Source: Clostridium cellulovorans 743B (lineage in GTDB: Bacteria > Bacillota > Clostridia > Clostridiales > Clostridiaceae). From it: 64,000 nucleotides of DNA. Made by a program: the position numbers and the translations under genes. Within the stretch, counting starts at the first letter, position 1. Every line of letters starts with the position of its first letter. Location: the NCBI RefSeq assembly GCF_000145275.1, contig NC_014393.1, forward strand, positions 1,674,001 to 1,738,000, in the 5' to 3' direction. Of the stretch, positions 43,852-52,884 are shown in pieces. The notes beneath the pieces are model-generated. The model saw only the letters and a program-made list of their open reading frames with translations, made no database searches and was not told the origin of the DNA.

Positions 43852-45669
43852 ATGGGTGAAAGCTTAATAAAAAATCGAAGCCTATTAGTATTAATTTTAA
43901 TAACAATATTAATACCATATAAGCTTCTGTTTCAGGATTATGCCAACTCATTGATACTTTTAATAGGTGTCATATATTTATTAGTGTTTATAAAAGAGGT
44001 AAAAGTGAATAAAAAATATTTTTTCATACTTTTATCTATTTCAGTTTTTGCAATTATATCTTTATTTTTTACAAATAGTTTAACCCAGTCAATGCAGGGT
44101 CTTGCAATTTATGTTGGTAGTGTAATTTTTTATATTATTTTAGAAGATGGGAAAGAAGAAAAGGCTAATATAATTAATTGGTCCACCTATGCATTAGCTC
44201 TTAGTTCATTGTTTTATATTTTTATTCAAGGAGCTATCTTAAAAGGTGGAGTTCTTGCAAATAGAATTGATGGTAATATAGGGTATGCAAATACATATGC
44301 TTTATTACTTTTAGTAGGAGTGTATTTTAATAATATTAGAGAAAATAAGTTTTTAAGCGATATCATAGAAATCATTTTAATTATAGGTGTTTTATTTACT
44401 GGATCAAGAAGTACGCTTTTTTACTTGGGGATATATGTATTGTTGATGATAATAATTAACTGGAAGAAAAAAGAGCAAAGATTCCTTAACATACTAAACT
44501 TAATTATTGCTGCTATTATTTATGCCCTTATTGAAAAGGGTGGAGTTGGAGTTGTATTTATACTTCCTATAGCTCTTATCATCATTTATCCAGTATTGAA
44601 TAGTATCCATGCAAAGTATAAAAATATTGCTGCTATTGTTTTAGTTGCTTTAAGTGTTCCAGCTATGTTTTTATTTAATACAAATTTTGCTCAAAGACTA
44701 AAAGGAGTTTCATTACATACTGGAGAATTTCAACAAAGAATTTATTATTTTCAAGATGCTACAAAACATATCTTGAAGAATCCTTTTGGTTCTGGAATAA
44801 ATTCCTTCCAGTATAGGCAAGTAGTAGATCAATGTGCTTGGTATGATGTAAGATATATACATAATTCTATATTGCAAGTTGGATATGATATTGGAATAAT
44901 AGGGATGATACTTTTTATTTCCTTGGCAATATTCGGTGGAATAGTGGTATTTAAAAGTAAAGATAAGAATAAGTATCTCTATTTATCTATATATATAACT
45001 ATATTTCTTCATAGTTTATTAGATTTTGATTTTGCTTATAGCATAACTTTTATATTAATTTTAATGATTTTTGTTTTTAATAATGATTCTACTGATATAT
45101 TAAATCTAAAGAACATAAAATTAATAATTTCAGTGCCTACTTTAATTTTTAGTTTTTATATTTCTTTTGTAAGTAGTTGCTACTATATTGGAGATAAACT
45201 AAGTAATACTGGCTCTTACCTTGGCGCTATAAATGTTTATAAGATTGCTAGAGGGGTTATGCCTGTTGATAGTGATATATATTTAAAATTGGGAATCTCC
45301 TATAATTATCAATATAGACAAACGGGCGATGAGAACATGGTTAAGGAAGCAATAGATAGTTTTAAAAGGGCTGAGGAGCTTAATCCAATTAATCCAGTTG
45401 TAATAGCTAATTTAGCTTTTACCCATGAAGCTATAGGGGATGAAGAAAATACAAATTACTATTATCATAAATTAATAAGTACAGAAAAATATAATTATGA
45501 TGCATATAAAGCTTATTATCAGTATCTAAACAAGAGGTTTAACGATACAAAAGATGAAAAATATAATAAGAAAATAAGCGAACTACAACAAGTATATGCG
45601 GAAAATATAAGTACCATTAGGGAGGTAGTTAAAAAATATTTTGGTGAAATGCCAAGGTCGATAAGTTAA
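43852..45669 (+). CDS. O-antigen-ligase-like membrane protein with TPR tail
   Basis: A 605-residue protein with about twelve membrane helices in residues 1-430, followed by a soluble tail of TPR-like helices (YLKLGISYNYQYRQTGDENM, AIDSFKRAEELNPINPVVIA). The Wzy/WaaL-type motif is GSRSTLFYLGIY near residue 185 and a periplasmic loop FQQRIYYFQDATKHILKNPF near 300 ending in HNSILQVGYDIGIIG. Members polymerise or ligate surface glycans. It may modify a glycan or protein of the neighbouring surface locus, but the substrate is not known. It ends one base before the frame of the next gene. Confidence 0.82.
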   Translation: MGESLIKNRSLLVLILITILIPYKLLFQDYANSLILLIGVIYLLVFIKEVKVNKKYFFILLSISVFAIISLFFTNSLTQSMQGLAIYVGSVIFYIILEDGKEEKANIINWSTYALALSSLFYIFIQGAILKGGVLANRIDGNIGYANTYALLLLVGVYFNNIRENKFLSDIIEIILIIGVLFTGSRSTLFYLGIYVLLMIIINWKKKEQRFLNILNLIIAAIIYALIEKGGVGVVFILPIALIIIYPVLNSIHAKYKNIAAIVLVALSVPAMFLFNTNFAQRLKGVSLHTGEFQQRIYYFQDATKHILKNPFGSGINSFQYRQVVDQCAWYDVRYIHNSILQVGYDIGIIGMILFISLAIFGGIVVFKSKDKNKYLYLSIYITIFLHSLLDFDFAYSITFILILMIFVFNNDSTDILNLKNIKLIISVPTLIFSFYISFVSSCYYIGDKLSNTGSYLGAINVYKIARGVMPVDSDIYLKLGISYNYQYRQTGDENMVKEAIDSFKRAEELNPINPVVIANLAFTHEAIGDEENTNYYYHKLISTEKYNYDAYKAYYQYLNKRFNDTKDEKYNKKISELQQVYAENISTIREVVKKYFGEMPRSIS

Positions 45670-45700
45670 GATGAATCAGGTTAAATTAGGGGGAAAATTA

Positions 45701-46282
45701 ATGTTACAACAACGTTATAATTATGATTTATATATGATAAGAAGAAAGGTACTTAGATTTGTAGGAGCTAGCTTTCATATCTACAATCCTGATGGAGAAC
45801 TTCAATTTTACGTAAATCAAAAGGGTTTTAAATTGAAGGAAGATATAAAGATTTATACAGGAGAAGATATGCTGGAAGAATTGATTTTTATCAGAGCTAG
45901 AAGCGTTATAGATATCTCTGCAATTTATGATGTTTATGATAGTATAACAGGAGAAAAGATTGGAGCTCTAAAAAGAAAAGGATTAAAGTCTATACTAAAA
46001 GACGAATGGCTAATTCTTGATTGTAATGATAATGAAGTTGGAAATATACAAGAAGATAGTACAGCTTTGGCCATTGTAAGAAGATTTCTAACTAATCTAG
46101 TTCCTCAAGCTTTTATTGGAACCTTACAAGGGCAAATGGTTTTTGAATTTAGACAAAAGTTTAATCCTTTTATTCAAAAGATAGATATTGATTTTTCCTT
46201 AGACAAAAATAAAATCTTAGATAGAAGATTAGCAATAGCAACATCTGTTTTATTATGTGCAATTGAAGGAAGGCAAAACTAA
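45701..46282 (+). CDS. LURP-one-related (tubby-like fold) protein
   Basis: A 193-residue protein. The ATG at 45701 has AGGGGGA seven bases upstream and is preferred to 45671. The beta-rich sequence with IRRKVLRFVGASFHIYNPDG, FYVNQKGFKLKEDIKIY and SAIYDVYDSITGEKIGALKR matches the LURP-one/scramblase-like beta-barrel superfamily, which surrounds one central helix (here the C-terminal RRLAIATSVLLCAI). The molecular function of bacterial members is unknown. It is in an operon with the O-antigen-ligase-like gene. Confidence 0.72.
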   Translation: MLQQRYNYDLYMIRRKVLRFVGASFHIYNPDGELQFYVNQKGFKLKEDIKIYTGEDMLEELIFIRARSVIDISAIYDVYDSITGEKIGALKRKGLKSILKDEWLILDCNDNEVGNIQEDSTALAIVRRFLTNLVPQAFIGTLQGQMVFEFRQKFNPFIQKIDIDFSLDKNKILDRRLAIATSVLLCAIEGRQN

Positions 46283-46313
46283 ATTTTATTAAAGTAGATT
46301 TTTATATTGATTT

Positions 46314-46358
46314 AAGAGAGATGGCGTTGAGAATTTATGACTACAACTCTCTTTTTTG
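46314..46358 (+). terminator. Imperfect terminator
   Basis: AAGAGAG pairs with CTCTCTT, with an inner TTG/CAA and a bulge, followed by TTTT. Confidence 0.6.
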
Positions 46359-46570
46359 TTTTAATTTATGTACAGTGCACATGAAAATATAATGAAACTC
46401 AAAACATGTTGCATAAAATAGTTTATTTTTAAGTTAAGTCTGTTTGAAACTAAAGGGAAATGGAGATATATAAAGATATACTCGTTGGATTAAAAGTACA
46501 AGTAAAAATTCACAGTTTATGTATATAATTTTAGTTCAACTAATATAAGCTTAATTTGAAAGGTATATTT

Positions 46571-47320
46571 ATGGACAAAAATAAGAAATTAATAGGATCT
46601 ATTACAGTTGTTATATTGTTAGTGATTATGATGGCTGTTGGTTATAAATTATCTCAGCCTAAGGTTATTACAGATAAGGATATGGAAGTAATGATAGATA
46701 CTTCAGAAGATTCTTCATTTCAGAAGGAGAGTTTAAATGTAGAAAATCAACAAGAGAATAAACAAGAAAATAAAAGAGAGAATACGGAAGAAAGCCAAAG
46801 TAAGGTTGATGATTCAAAAAAGCAAGGTTCATCAAAAATTGTAGTTCAAGTTCAAGGTGAGGTGAAAAATCCAGGAATATATGATTTGGATGAAGGAAGC
46901 AGAATTAGGGATTTAATTGAGGCAGCAGGAGGATTAACTGAAAATGCTGATAAAACTATTAATCAAGCTTTAAAGTTAAAAGATGAAGATAGCGTTGTCG
47001 TATACAAAGTAGGAGATCATATAGAAAATGCTGTTGCTGTAAATAATATAATTTCAAGTAATAATAGTGCTGGAAGCAATAATAAAAAAGGTGACGATAA
47101 AGGCACTAGTACAGAAAAAACCGATGTAAAAGTTGATATAAATACAGCAACAAAGGAACAATTAATGTCTTTAAAAGGTATAGGAGAGACTTATTCTGAA
47201 AAGATTATAGAATATAGAGAGAAAAATGGTCCTTTTAAAACCATTGAAGAATTAAAAAATGTTAGTGGCATAGGTGAAAAGACTTTTGAAAAAATAAAAG
47301 ATTCCATAGAAGTGAAATAG
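46571..47320 (+). CDS. comEA: Competence protein ComEA
   Basis: Membrane-anchored DNA receptor for natural transformation. An N-terminal helix (LIGSITVVILLVIMMAVGY) is followed by a Gln/Glu/Asn/Ser-rich linker, an SLBB domain (VQVQGEVKNPGIYDLDEGS, about 95-160), a second linker and a C-terminal double helix-hairpin-helix (VDINTATKEQLMSLKGIGE ... ISGIGEKTFEKIKDSI-like), about 190-250. The HhH motifs bind DNA. The ATG at 46571 follows GAAAGGT at six bases; an upstream TTG at 46556 lacks a site. It heads the com cluster. Confidence 0.93.
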   Translation: MDKNKKLIGSITVVILLVIMMAVGYKLSQPKVITDKDMEVMIDTSEDSSFQKESLNVENQQENKQENKRENTEESQSKVDDSKKQGSSKIVVQVQGEVKNPGIYDLDEGSRIRDLIEAAGGLTENADKTINQALKLKDEDSVVVYKVGDHIENAVAVNNIISSNNSAGSNNKKGDDKGTSTEKTDVKVDINTATKEQLMSLKGIGETYSEKIIEYREKNGPFKTIEELKNVSGIGEKTFEKIKDSIEVK

Positions 47321-47448
47321 ATACATATAACTAGCTTTATGAAAAAAAGCTAAACTTCAATGAAGGTGCTAAATACATTAATAAAATCAACGATAACTAA
47401 TATGATATATTAGTAATATGAAAAATTATTTGACTGGGGGGAAAGAGT

Positions 47449-50025
47449 TTGGGAGAATGGTATCGACTTTCCTGGAATAAAGTTGTTGAAAAAATTGGAA
47501 CAAGTGAAATCTATGGTTTATCATCAGGAGATATTGGAGATAAGCGAAAAATCTATGGAAGTAATGAAATAAAAGTGGTCAATCCTAAGAATTTTTGGAA
47601 GTTATCCTTAAAGATTTTATTTAATAGTTGGGGTATTGTATTTATATTGTTAAGTTTTTATTCTTTTTATAAGAATGATTTAATTGCTGGAGGCATAAGT
47701 ACTGTTATCTTTTTAGCTATAATAGCATTTATATTAAAGGATGAAATTAATGAGAAAAACAATTATAAAATCTTTAATAAATATAATGATAATGAAATTT
47801 GGGTTCTTAGAGATGGTGTAGATATAAAAATCTCTGCTAAGGATGTTGTTGTTGGAGATATACTTTTATTGAGGAAAGGCGATATGTGTCCAGCAGATGC
47901 AAGAATTATTTCCTCAGAAAAATTGAGAGTAAAAGAAACTCTCTTGACTGGAGAAAATGAACTTGTTGAGAAGTATCATACGAGAATAGATGAAGAAGTA
48001 TTCACTTTAAGCGAGATAAAAAATTGTTTATTTAAAGGGTCTTTTATTATTGCTGGTGAAGTTACTGCAGTAGCAGTTGCCGTAGGTGATGCTACACAGA
48101 TGGGAAGTATTTTGACACACCTTAATAGTTCAACTGAGGAAAGTGAGAGATTTTTTAAGGGGATCTTTGATGCTACCAATATTATTGCTCAAATAACACT
48201 AGCATTAGCTATTATAGAAGTTATTATTAGTTTTATAAGAACTAAGGATATTTTCGGTGTTACAGCAAATACTCTTTACAGCTATGCACAACCGTTATTA
48301 TTATGCGTATTTTTACTTTGGTTTCTTTATGATAGACATTTGAAAAAAGATAATGTACATATGAGTAGACTATCTTCACTATTAAAATTGACAAGTGTGG
48401 ACGCTATGATTATAGATAAGGTTGGTTTTTTAACGGAAGATTTTGCTATTGCTTTGCAATATTATAGTGATGATGAATTTCATCAACATTTCACTAGAAA
48501 AGATGATGATTATAACCAAATGCGTCTTATTGAAATAGGGGTTATTTGTAATAATGCAAAGATTTCTAATATAGAAGATGAACTAAAATTAAATGGTAGT
48601 TTGTATGATGTGGCATTAATAAGACTTTGTAAAAAATTAAGAATTGATTGGGAAGAGATTCAATTTAGAGGCCCAAGAGTATTTTATATACCTTATGATA
48701 ATGGTAAAAAAATAGATACATCTGTAGATAGAATAGAGAATAATTGTAGAGCACATACAAAAGGCTCTGTAGATGAAATTCTTAAGAGATGCAGATTTAT
48801 AATGAAAAAAGGTATAGAGGTAGAAATAACGCCAAAGGACATAAATGAAATAAAGCTACATAGTGCAAAGATGGCAGCTAATAATCTCGAAGTAATAGCT
48901 TTTGCATATAGAAATTTTAATTATCAACCAACTGTAGAAGAAAATATTGAGTCTAATCTCGTGTTTGTTGGGATAATCGGTTTTGAAAATCCAGAAAAGC
49001 CATATTTAGATTATCAGCTAGAACAAGGTGAGATTGCAGGGATAGAACCTATCGTCGTTTGTGACAACAATAAGTTATCTGCTTTTTCCTTTGCAAAATC
49101 TGTAGGTCTTGCAACTTCCGTTGATCAAGTAGTAAGTGGTGTAGAACTTGAAAACAGTGATGAAGGTGAATTCCAAAGAGTTATAGAAAAAACAAAGGTT
49201 TATTGTAAGATAAACCATAATCAGAAACATTCTATAGTGAAAATATTAAAGGGTGTTGGTTCTAATATCGCAGTTACTGGTTCAGACCTTGCAGATATTC
49301 CGGCTTTTCAAGAAGGAAATGTTTCATTGTCTGTAGGAAATAATTGCAGCTTTATTGCAAAAAAATTAAGCGATGGTTTTATAGGTGAAAATAGCTATAG
49401 CAAAATAATAGATCTTATAATAAGCTCTAAAAAGGTTTTATGTTCTTTGCAGAAATTATTCTTGATTGCGTTTTATATAACTATTTCTAATACATTGTTT
49501 AATTTTATTGCAAACATGGTTTTAGGAATAAAGTTTCCTAGTGCAGCAATATTCTTTTTAGGAATATTCTATTATTTATACTTGTGTATTAAGCTTATAC
49601 GAAATTATTCCAGCGCAGAAATTATTAATCATAAAAAATATGGTATTGATAAAGGGTTGTTTTCTAATGAAAATACTATAAGAATCATATCATATTCTGT
49701 GGTTTCTGTTCTTAGTCCAACGTTAACTATGTTCTTAATAAGTGCAGATGATAAGTATAAAGCTATTGTAGGACTAATAATGCTTTTAATGGTTGAACTT
49801 ATAATGGAAAATAAGTTTTCTATTATAGGCAAAGGTAAGAGATTTATGTATTTCTTATTTAATATACTCATGATTTCTATTTGTACCTATGTTATTGGAA
49901 TGATTTTAGGTGTAGATTTTATTAATCTTTATGAAATATTAATTAATCATGCTGTAAAGTTAGGATTAATGCTTGTTTCTGTAATTTTCCTTTATATTAT
50001 ACCTAGGTTCAAAGAAAACTTTTAA
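47449..50025 (+). CDS. Degenerate P-type ATPase-like membrane protein
   Basis: An 858-residue protein with the full P-type ATPase layout: two N-terminal helices (about 50-100), actuator domain, two more helices (about 240-300), the P and N domains, and six C-terminal helices. Key motifs are altered. The phosphorylation motif DKTGTLT is DKVGFLT (D323 kept). The actuator TGES is TGEN. The N-domain KGA is KGS. The hinge motif TGDGxND is TGSDLAD (first Asp and Asn lost). Helix 4 has YAQPLLL in place of PEGLP. Ion pumping is therefore doubtful. It starts at TTG behind GGGGGGAAAG. It lies between comEA and comEC, an unusual position that suggests a link to DNA uptake or the envelope. Confidence 0.8.
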   Translation: MGEWYRLSWNKVVEKIGTSEIYGLSSGDIGDKRKIYGSNEIKVVNPKNFWKLSLKILFNSWGIVFILLSFYSFYKNDLIAGGISTVIFLAIIAFILKDEINEKNNYKIFNKYNDNEIWVLRDGVDIKISAKDVVVGDILLLRKGDMCPADARIISSEKLRVKETLLTGENELVEKYHTRIDEEVFTLSEIKNCLFKGSFIIAGEVTAVAVAVGDATQMGSILTHLNSSTEESERFFKGIFDATNIIAQITLALAIIEVIISFIRTKDIFGVTANTLYSYAQPLLLCVFLLWFLYDRHLKKDNVHMSRLSSLLKLTSVDAMIIDKVGFLTEDFAIALQYYSDDEFHQHFTRKDDDYNQMRLIEIGVICNNAKISNIEDELKLNGSLYDVALIRLCKKLRIDWEEIQFRGPRVFYIPYDNGKKIDTSVDRIENNCRAHTKGSVDEILKRCRFIMKKGIEVEITPKDINEIKLHSAKMAANNLEVIAFAYRNFNYQPTVEENIESNLVFVGIIGFENPEKPYLDYQLEQGEIAGIEPIVVCDNNKLSAFSFAKSVGLATSVDQVVSGVELENSDEGEFQRVIEKTKVYCKINHNQKHSIVKILKGVGSNIAVTGSDLADIPAFQEGNVSLSVGNNCSFIAKKLSDGFIGENSYSKIIDLIISSKKVLCSLQKLFLIAFYITISNTLFNFIANMVLGIKFPSAAIFFLGIFYYLYLCIKLIRNYSSAEIINHKKYGIDKGLFSNENTIRIISYSVVSVLSPTLTMFLISADDKYKAIVGLIMLLMVELIMENKFSIIGKGKRFMYFLFNILMISICTYVIGMILGVDFINLYEILINHAVKLGLMLVSVIFLYIIPRFKENF

Positions 50026-50047
50026 AAAATATATAAAACATTGTTTA

Positions 50048-50091
50048 ACCTCTAAGCAAGTGGACATACTCTTGTTTAGAGGTGTTTTTTT
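50048..50091 (+). terminator. Terminator hairpin that contains the comEC ribosome site
   Basis: ACCTCTAAGCAAG (50048-50060) pairs with CTTGTTTAGAGGT (50071-50083), 13 bp with one G-U, followed by G and seven T. The T-run ends directly at the comEC ATG (50092). The ribosome site AGAGG (50078-50082) is in the 3' arm, so the hairpin both terminates readthrough and masks the site. Confidence 0.85.
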
Positions 50092-51891
50092 ATGTATAAG
50101 GATCAACTAGAGAAACCATTATGTTATTATGCGGTTTCTTTTATTATTGGTATAACTACATATTGTCTTTATTTAGAGGATTTAAGGCTTTTACTAATTT
50201 TACCTATGATATTTTTAATACTAGCTTTTTGGGTTATAGAAAAAAGTTATGCATTAATTATGTTAGCTTTTTTTATTCTTGGATTAGTTTGTTCAGGATA
50301 TTATTTTAATCCTAAAGTAGAAAAAGATTTTATAAACCAAGTTAGGATTGAAAGAACTTATGGAAACAATGCTATAGCAAGATATAATGGAAGGACTTTA
50401 AAACTCTACAGCATTAAAGAGGAGAAACTTTTAATAAATAAAACCTATATTATAGCTGGAGAATATAGAAAAAACATAGAGGTAAAGGATGGAATAGTTG
50501 GTTTTGTAGTTGTAGATAAAATTGCTAAAGGTAAAGAAGATTTTATATCAAAAATACAGGATTATAAATATAATTTTTATAAAAAGTTAGCTGATGCCAT
50601 TGGAGAGAGGAATAGTGGCTTAGTTGTTGGATTGTGCCTTGGTGATAAAGCGTATATTGAGGATAAGGATATAGATCAGTTTAATGAATTTGGGATAATT
50701 CATATTATGTGTGTCTCAGGTTTTAATCTTGCTATAATTTTTTCCCTTTTGAAAAAAATCAAGGGGGAATGGTTTGCTCTTTTGATTGTGTTCTTTTATA
50801 CTTTTTTATCTGGAGCCAATAATGCCACGATAAGGGCTTTTATTATGATAAGTATACTGACACTATCAAGAAAAGCTTTTAAGAATTATGACGGTGTATC
50901 TTCTATATCTTTAGCAGCGATTTTAATTTTACTTTTTAAGCCTTATGAAATCATAGGAGCAGGATTTAACCTGTCTTTTTTGGCTACTTTAGGAATAATA
51001 ATTTTTAATAGTAAAATTGAAAGATATTTATATAAAGTTCCAAGTCCAATAAGGGAATCTTTGGCATTAGATTTTAGTTCTCAAGTCACAACGATACCGT
51101 ATATGCTAATGGTATTTAATAATATTGCAATTGGTTCAGTTTTAGCAAATCTAGTTTTAGTACCAGTTTATTCCTTGATTATTATTGTGGGGAATTGTCT
51201 TATTGTAGCATATTTTTTGACTCCAGTTTTTAATTGTATAGCTTACTTGGTCCAAGTGCTATTTTTTTCAGTAAGAGGTATCAGTCATTTTTTAAATATG
51301 ATAATGCCAAGAAAACTGCATGGAGGTTATTTCGAAGGCATATCAATGTTACTAATCTATACAAGTTTTATTCTTTACAAGAGAGGGTATAGAAATTTTA
51401 AATGTCTCCCTGTTATTCTTTGTTTAATGATGATAATTAGAACATATTGCTTTATTCCAACCTTTGAAGTAATTCAATATAAAAGTACTTGTGGAATCAT
51501 CGCAAAATATAAGTTTTATTCAGAATTATATTTAGATTCTAGGATAAAAAGTACAAAGGAAGAAAATCAAATAAAGGAGATTATGCAGGTAGATATGGTT
51601 AAGGATAATACGGAGAAGGGGAGTTTAGAAATAGGAGAGTTTAAATTAAAAATAGATAACTTGGATTGTATCTCTAAGGACGAATTTGGCGAAAAAAAAG
51701 CCATAACTTTATCATTAGAAGGTAGTACAAAAGATTTTTCTTATAAGTTCTCAGAGGATAAAAATATCAAGAATAAAAACAAAGGTGAAAAGCTAGTTGT
51801 ATTGCCAACTAGTTATATAGAAGGTTATGAATACACACCAAAAACTATTTATACAATATCATTTTTGGGAGGCAAGGCTTTTTTATATTAA
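50092..51891 (+). CDS. comEC: ComEC/Rec2 DNA uptake channel
   Basis: Polytopic membrane protein that carries single-stranded DNA across the membrane in transformation. The N-terminal DUF4131-like part (two to three helices, then an OB-like soluble segment) leads to the competence domain. That domain has GLCLGDKAYIEDKDIDQFNE, IIHIMCVSGFNLAIIFSLLK and LSGANNATIRAFIMISILT, then GAGFNLSFLATLGIIIF. At 599 residues it is about 170 shorter than the Bacillus protein, and the C-terminal metallo-beta-lactamase domain is absent. The remaining 150-residue tail after the last helix has no HxHxDH motif. Its translation is probably limited by the upstream hairpin. Confidence 0.92.
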   Translation: MYKDQLEKPLCYYAVSFIIGITTYCLYLEDLRLLLILPMIFLILAFWVIEKSYALIMLAFFILGLVCSGYYFNPKVEKDFINQVRIERTYGNNAIARYNGRTLKLYSIKEEKLLINKTYIIAGEYRKNIEVKDGIVGFVVVDKIAKGKEDFISKIQDYKYNFYKKLADAIGERNSGLVVGLCLGDKAYIEDKDIDQFNEFGIIHIMCVSGFNLAIIFSLLKKIKGEWFALLIVFFYTFLSGANNATIRAFIMISILTLSRKAFKNYDGVSSISLAAILILLFKPYEIIGAGFNLSFLATLGIIIFNSKIERYLYKVPSPIRESLALDFSSQVTTIPYMLMVFNNIAIGSVLANLVLVPVYSLIIIVGNCLIVAYFLTPVFNCIAYLVQVLFFSVRGISHFLNMIMPRKLHGGYFEGISMLLIYTSFILYKRGYRNFKCLPVILCLMMIIRTYCFIPTFEVIQYKSTCGIIAKYKFYSELYLDSRIKSTKEENQIKEIMQVDMVKDNTEKGSLEIGEFKLKIDNLDCISKDEFGEKKAITLSLEGSTKDFSYKFSEDKNIKNKNKGEKLVVLPTSYIEGYEYTPKTIYTISFLGGKAFLY

Positions 51892-52041
51892 GGCGTAGAG
51901 GCCTTGTGATAGCTAAGAAATGTTCTTTGGTTAATAATTTTAGCTTATTATATTTTGTGAATGAAAAATAGAGACGTATATGAAATAAAGCTGTAAAATC
52001 CATTAAGATAGATGTGGTTCTATTATGTTTCGTAAATAAAA

Positions 52042-52076
52042 TATCTCTTAAGCTAATATATTATGCTTAAGAGATA
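52042..52076. terminator. Bidirectional terminator
   Basis: TATCTCTTAAGC and GCTTAAGAGATA form a perfect 12-bp stem between the convergent comEC and TPR genes. The leftward side continues into ATTTTATTT. Confidence 0.8.
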
Positions 52077-52081
52077 GATAT

Positions 52082-52849
52082 TTAAGAGTTTATTAATTCA
52101 TTAAATTTGTTGCTACTTCTTACATTGTCGAAGTCAGACTCTGTTTTAGCTTCTTCCTTTACTTTATGGTCTAACTTTATAGCGTCTGACATATACTTAA
52201 TGGTATTTTCTACATCACCATATCTTCCATAAATACTAGCGATACCGTAATAGATCCAAGGGTTGCTTTTGTCAACCTGTAGAGCTTTATCATATGCCTT
52301 TAAAGCGTCCTCATAGTAGCCAAAAAGCTCTAAAGCTAATGCTTTATTAAAGCGTCCATAAGGAAAGTCAGCTTTTAGTTCAAGGGATTTATCTATGTTT
52401 TTTATGCCTTCTTGAAAATTTCCTTTATAGCAAAGGGCAATTCCTTTTATATTGTAGGCCATATAATAGTTTGGATTTTGTGATAATATTTCATCTGCGA
52501 TAGCTATGGATTTTTCATAGTCATTTGCAAAGAAAAGATTGAAAGCTTGTTCATACTTTTCAGCAGAATCATCCTTTGTTGTATTGTCTTCTTTCTTTGT
52601 AGCAGAATTATTGCCTTGAGAATTGTTTATTGCAGCGTTGTTATCGGTATTCTCTGTTGAAGCATTAGTGATATCCTTAGCTTTTTCAGTTGAAGTATCC
52701 GTTGTATTTTTTGTTTTTTCAATTGATGTATTGCTGTTAGAGTTATCACTAATAGTGTTATGTTTAAAAAACACTACAGCAAGGACAATTGTTATTACTA
52801 AAATCGCAAATATAAGAAGGTTAAAAAAAGGGATCTTCTTTTTTTTCAT
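52082..52849 (-). CDS. Membrane-anchored TPR protein
   Basis: A 255-residue protein. An N-terminal KKKK stretch and one helix (LLIFAILVITIVLAVVFF) anchor it, and an 85-residue Ser/Thr/Asn/Lys-rich linker leads to TPR repeats (about 110-230: YMAYNIKGIALCYKGNFQEG, YGRFNKALALELFGYYEDAL, WIYYGIASIYGRYGDVENTI). The end, SDFDNVRSSNKFNELI, is a common TPR cap. It lies 35 bases after the deacetylase gene, so the two are probably one transcript acting at the envelope. Confidence 0.82.
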   Translation of the reverse strand: MKKKKIPFFNLLIFAILVITIVLAVVFFKHNTISDNSNSNTSIEKTKNTTDTSTEKAKDITNASTENTDNNAAINNSQGNNSATKKEDNTTKDDSAEKYEQAFNLFFANDYEKSIAIADEILSQNPNYYMAYNIKGIALCYKGNFQEGIKNIDKSLELKADFPYGRFNKALALELFGYYEDALKAYDKALQVDKSNPWIYYGIASIYGRYGDVENTIKYMSDAIKLDHKVKEEAKTESDFDNVRSSNKFNELINS

Positions 52850-52884
52850 AGTTATGCTACCTCGCTATTTAGGTATTATAGTTT

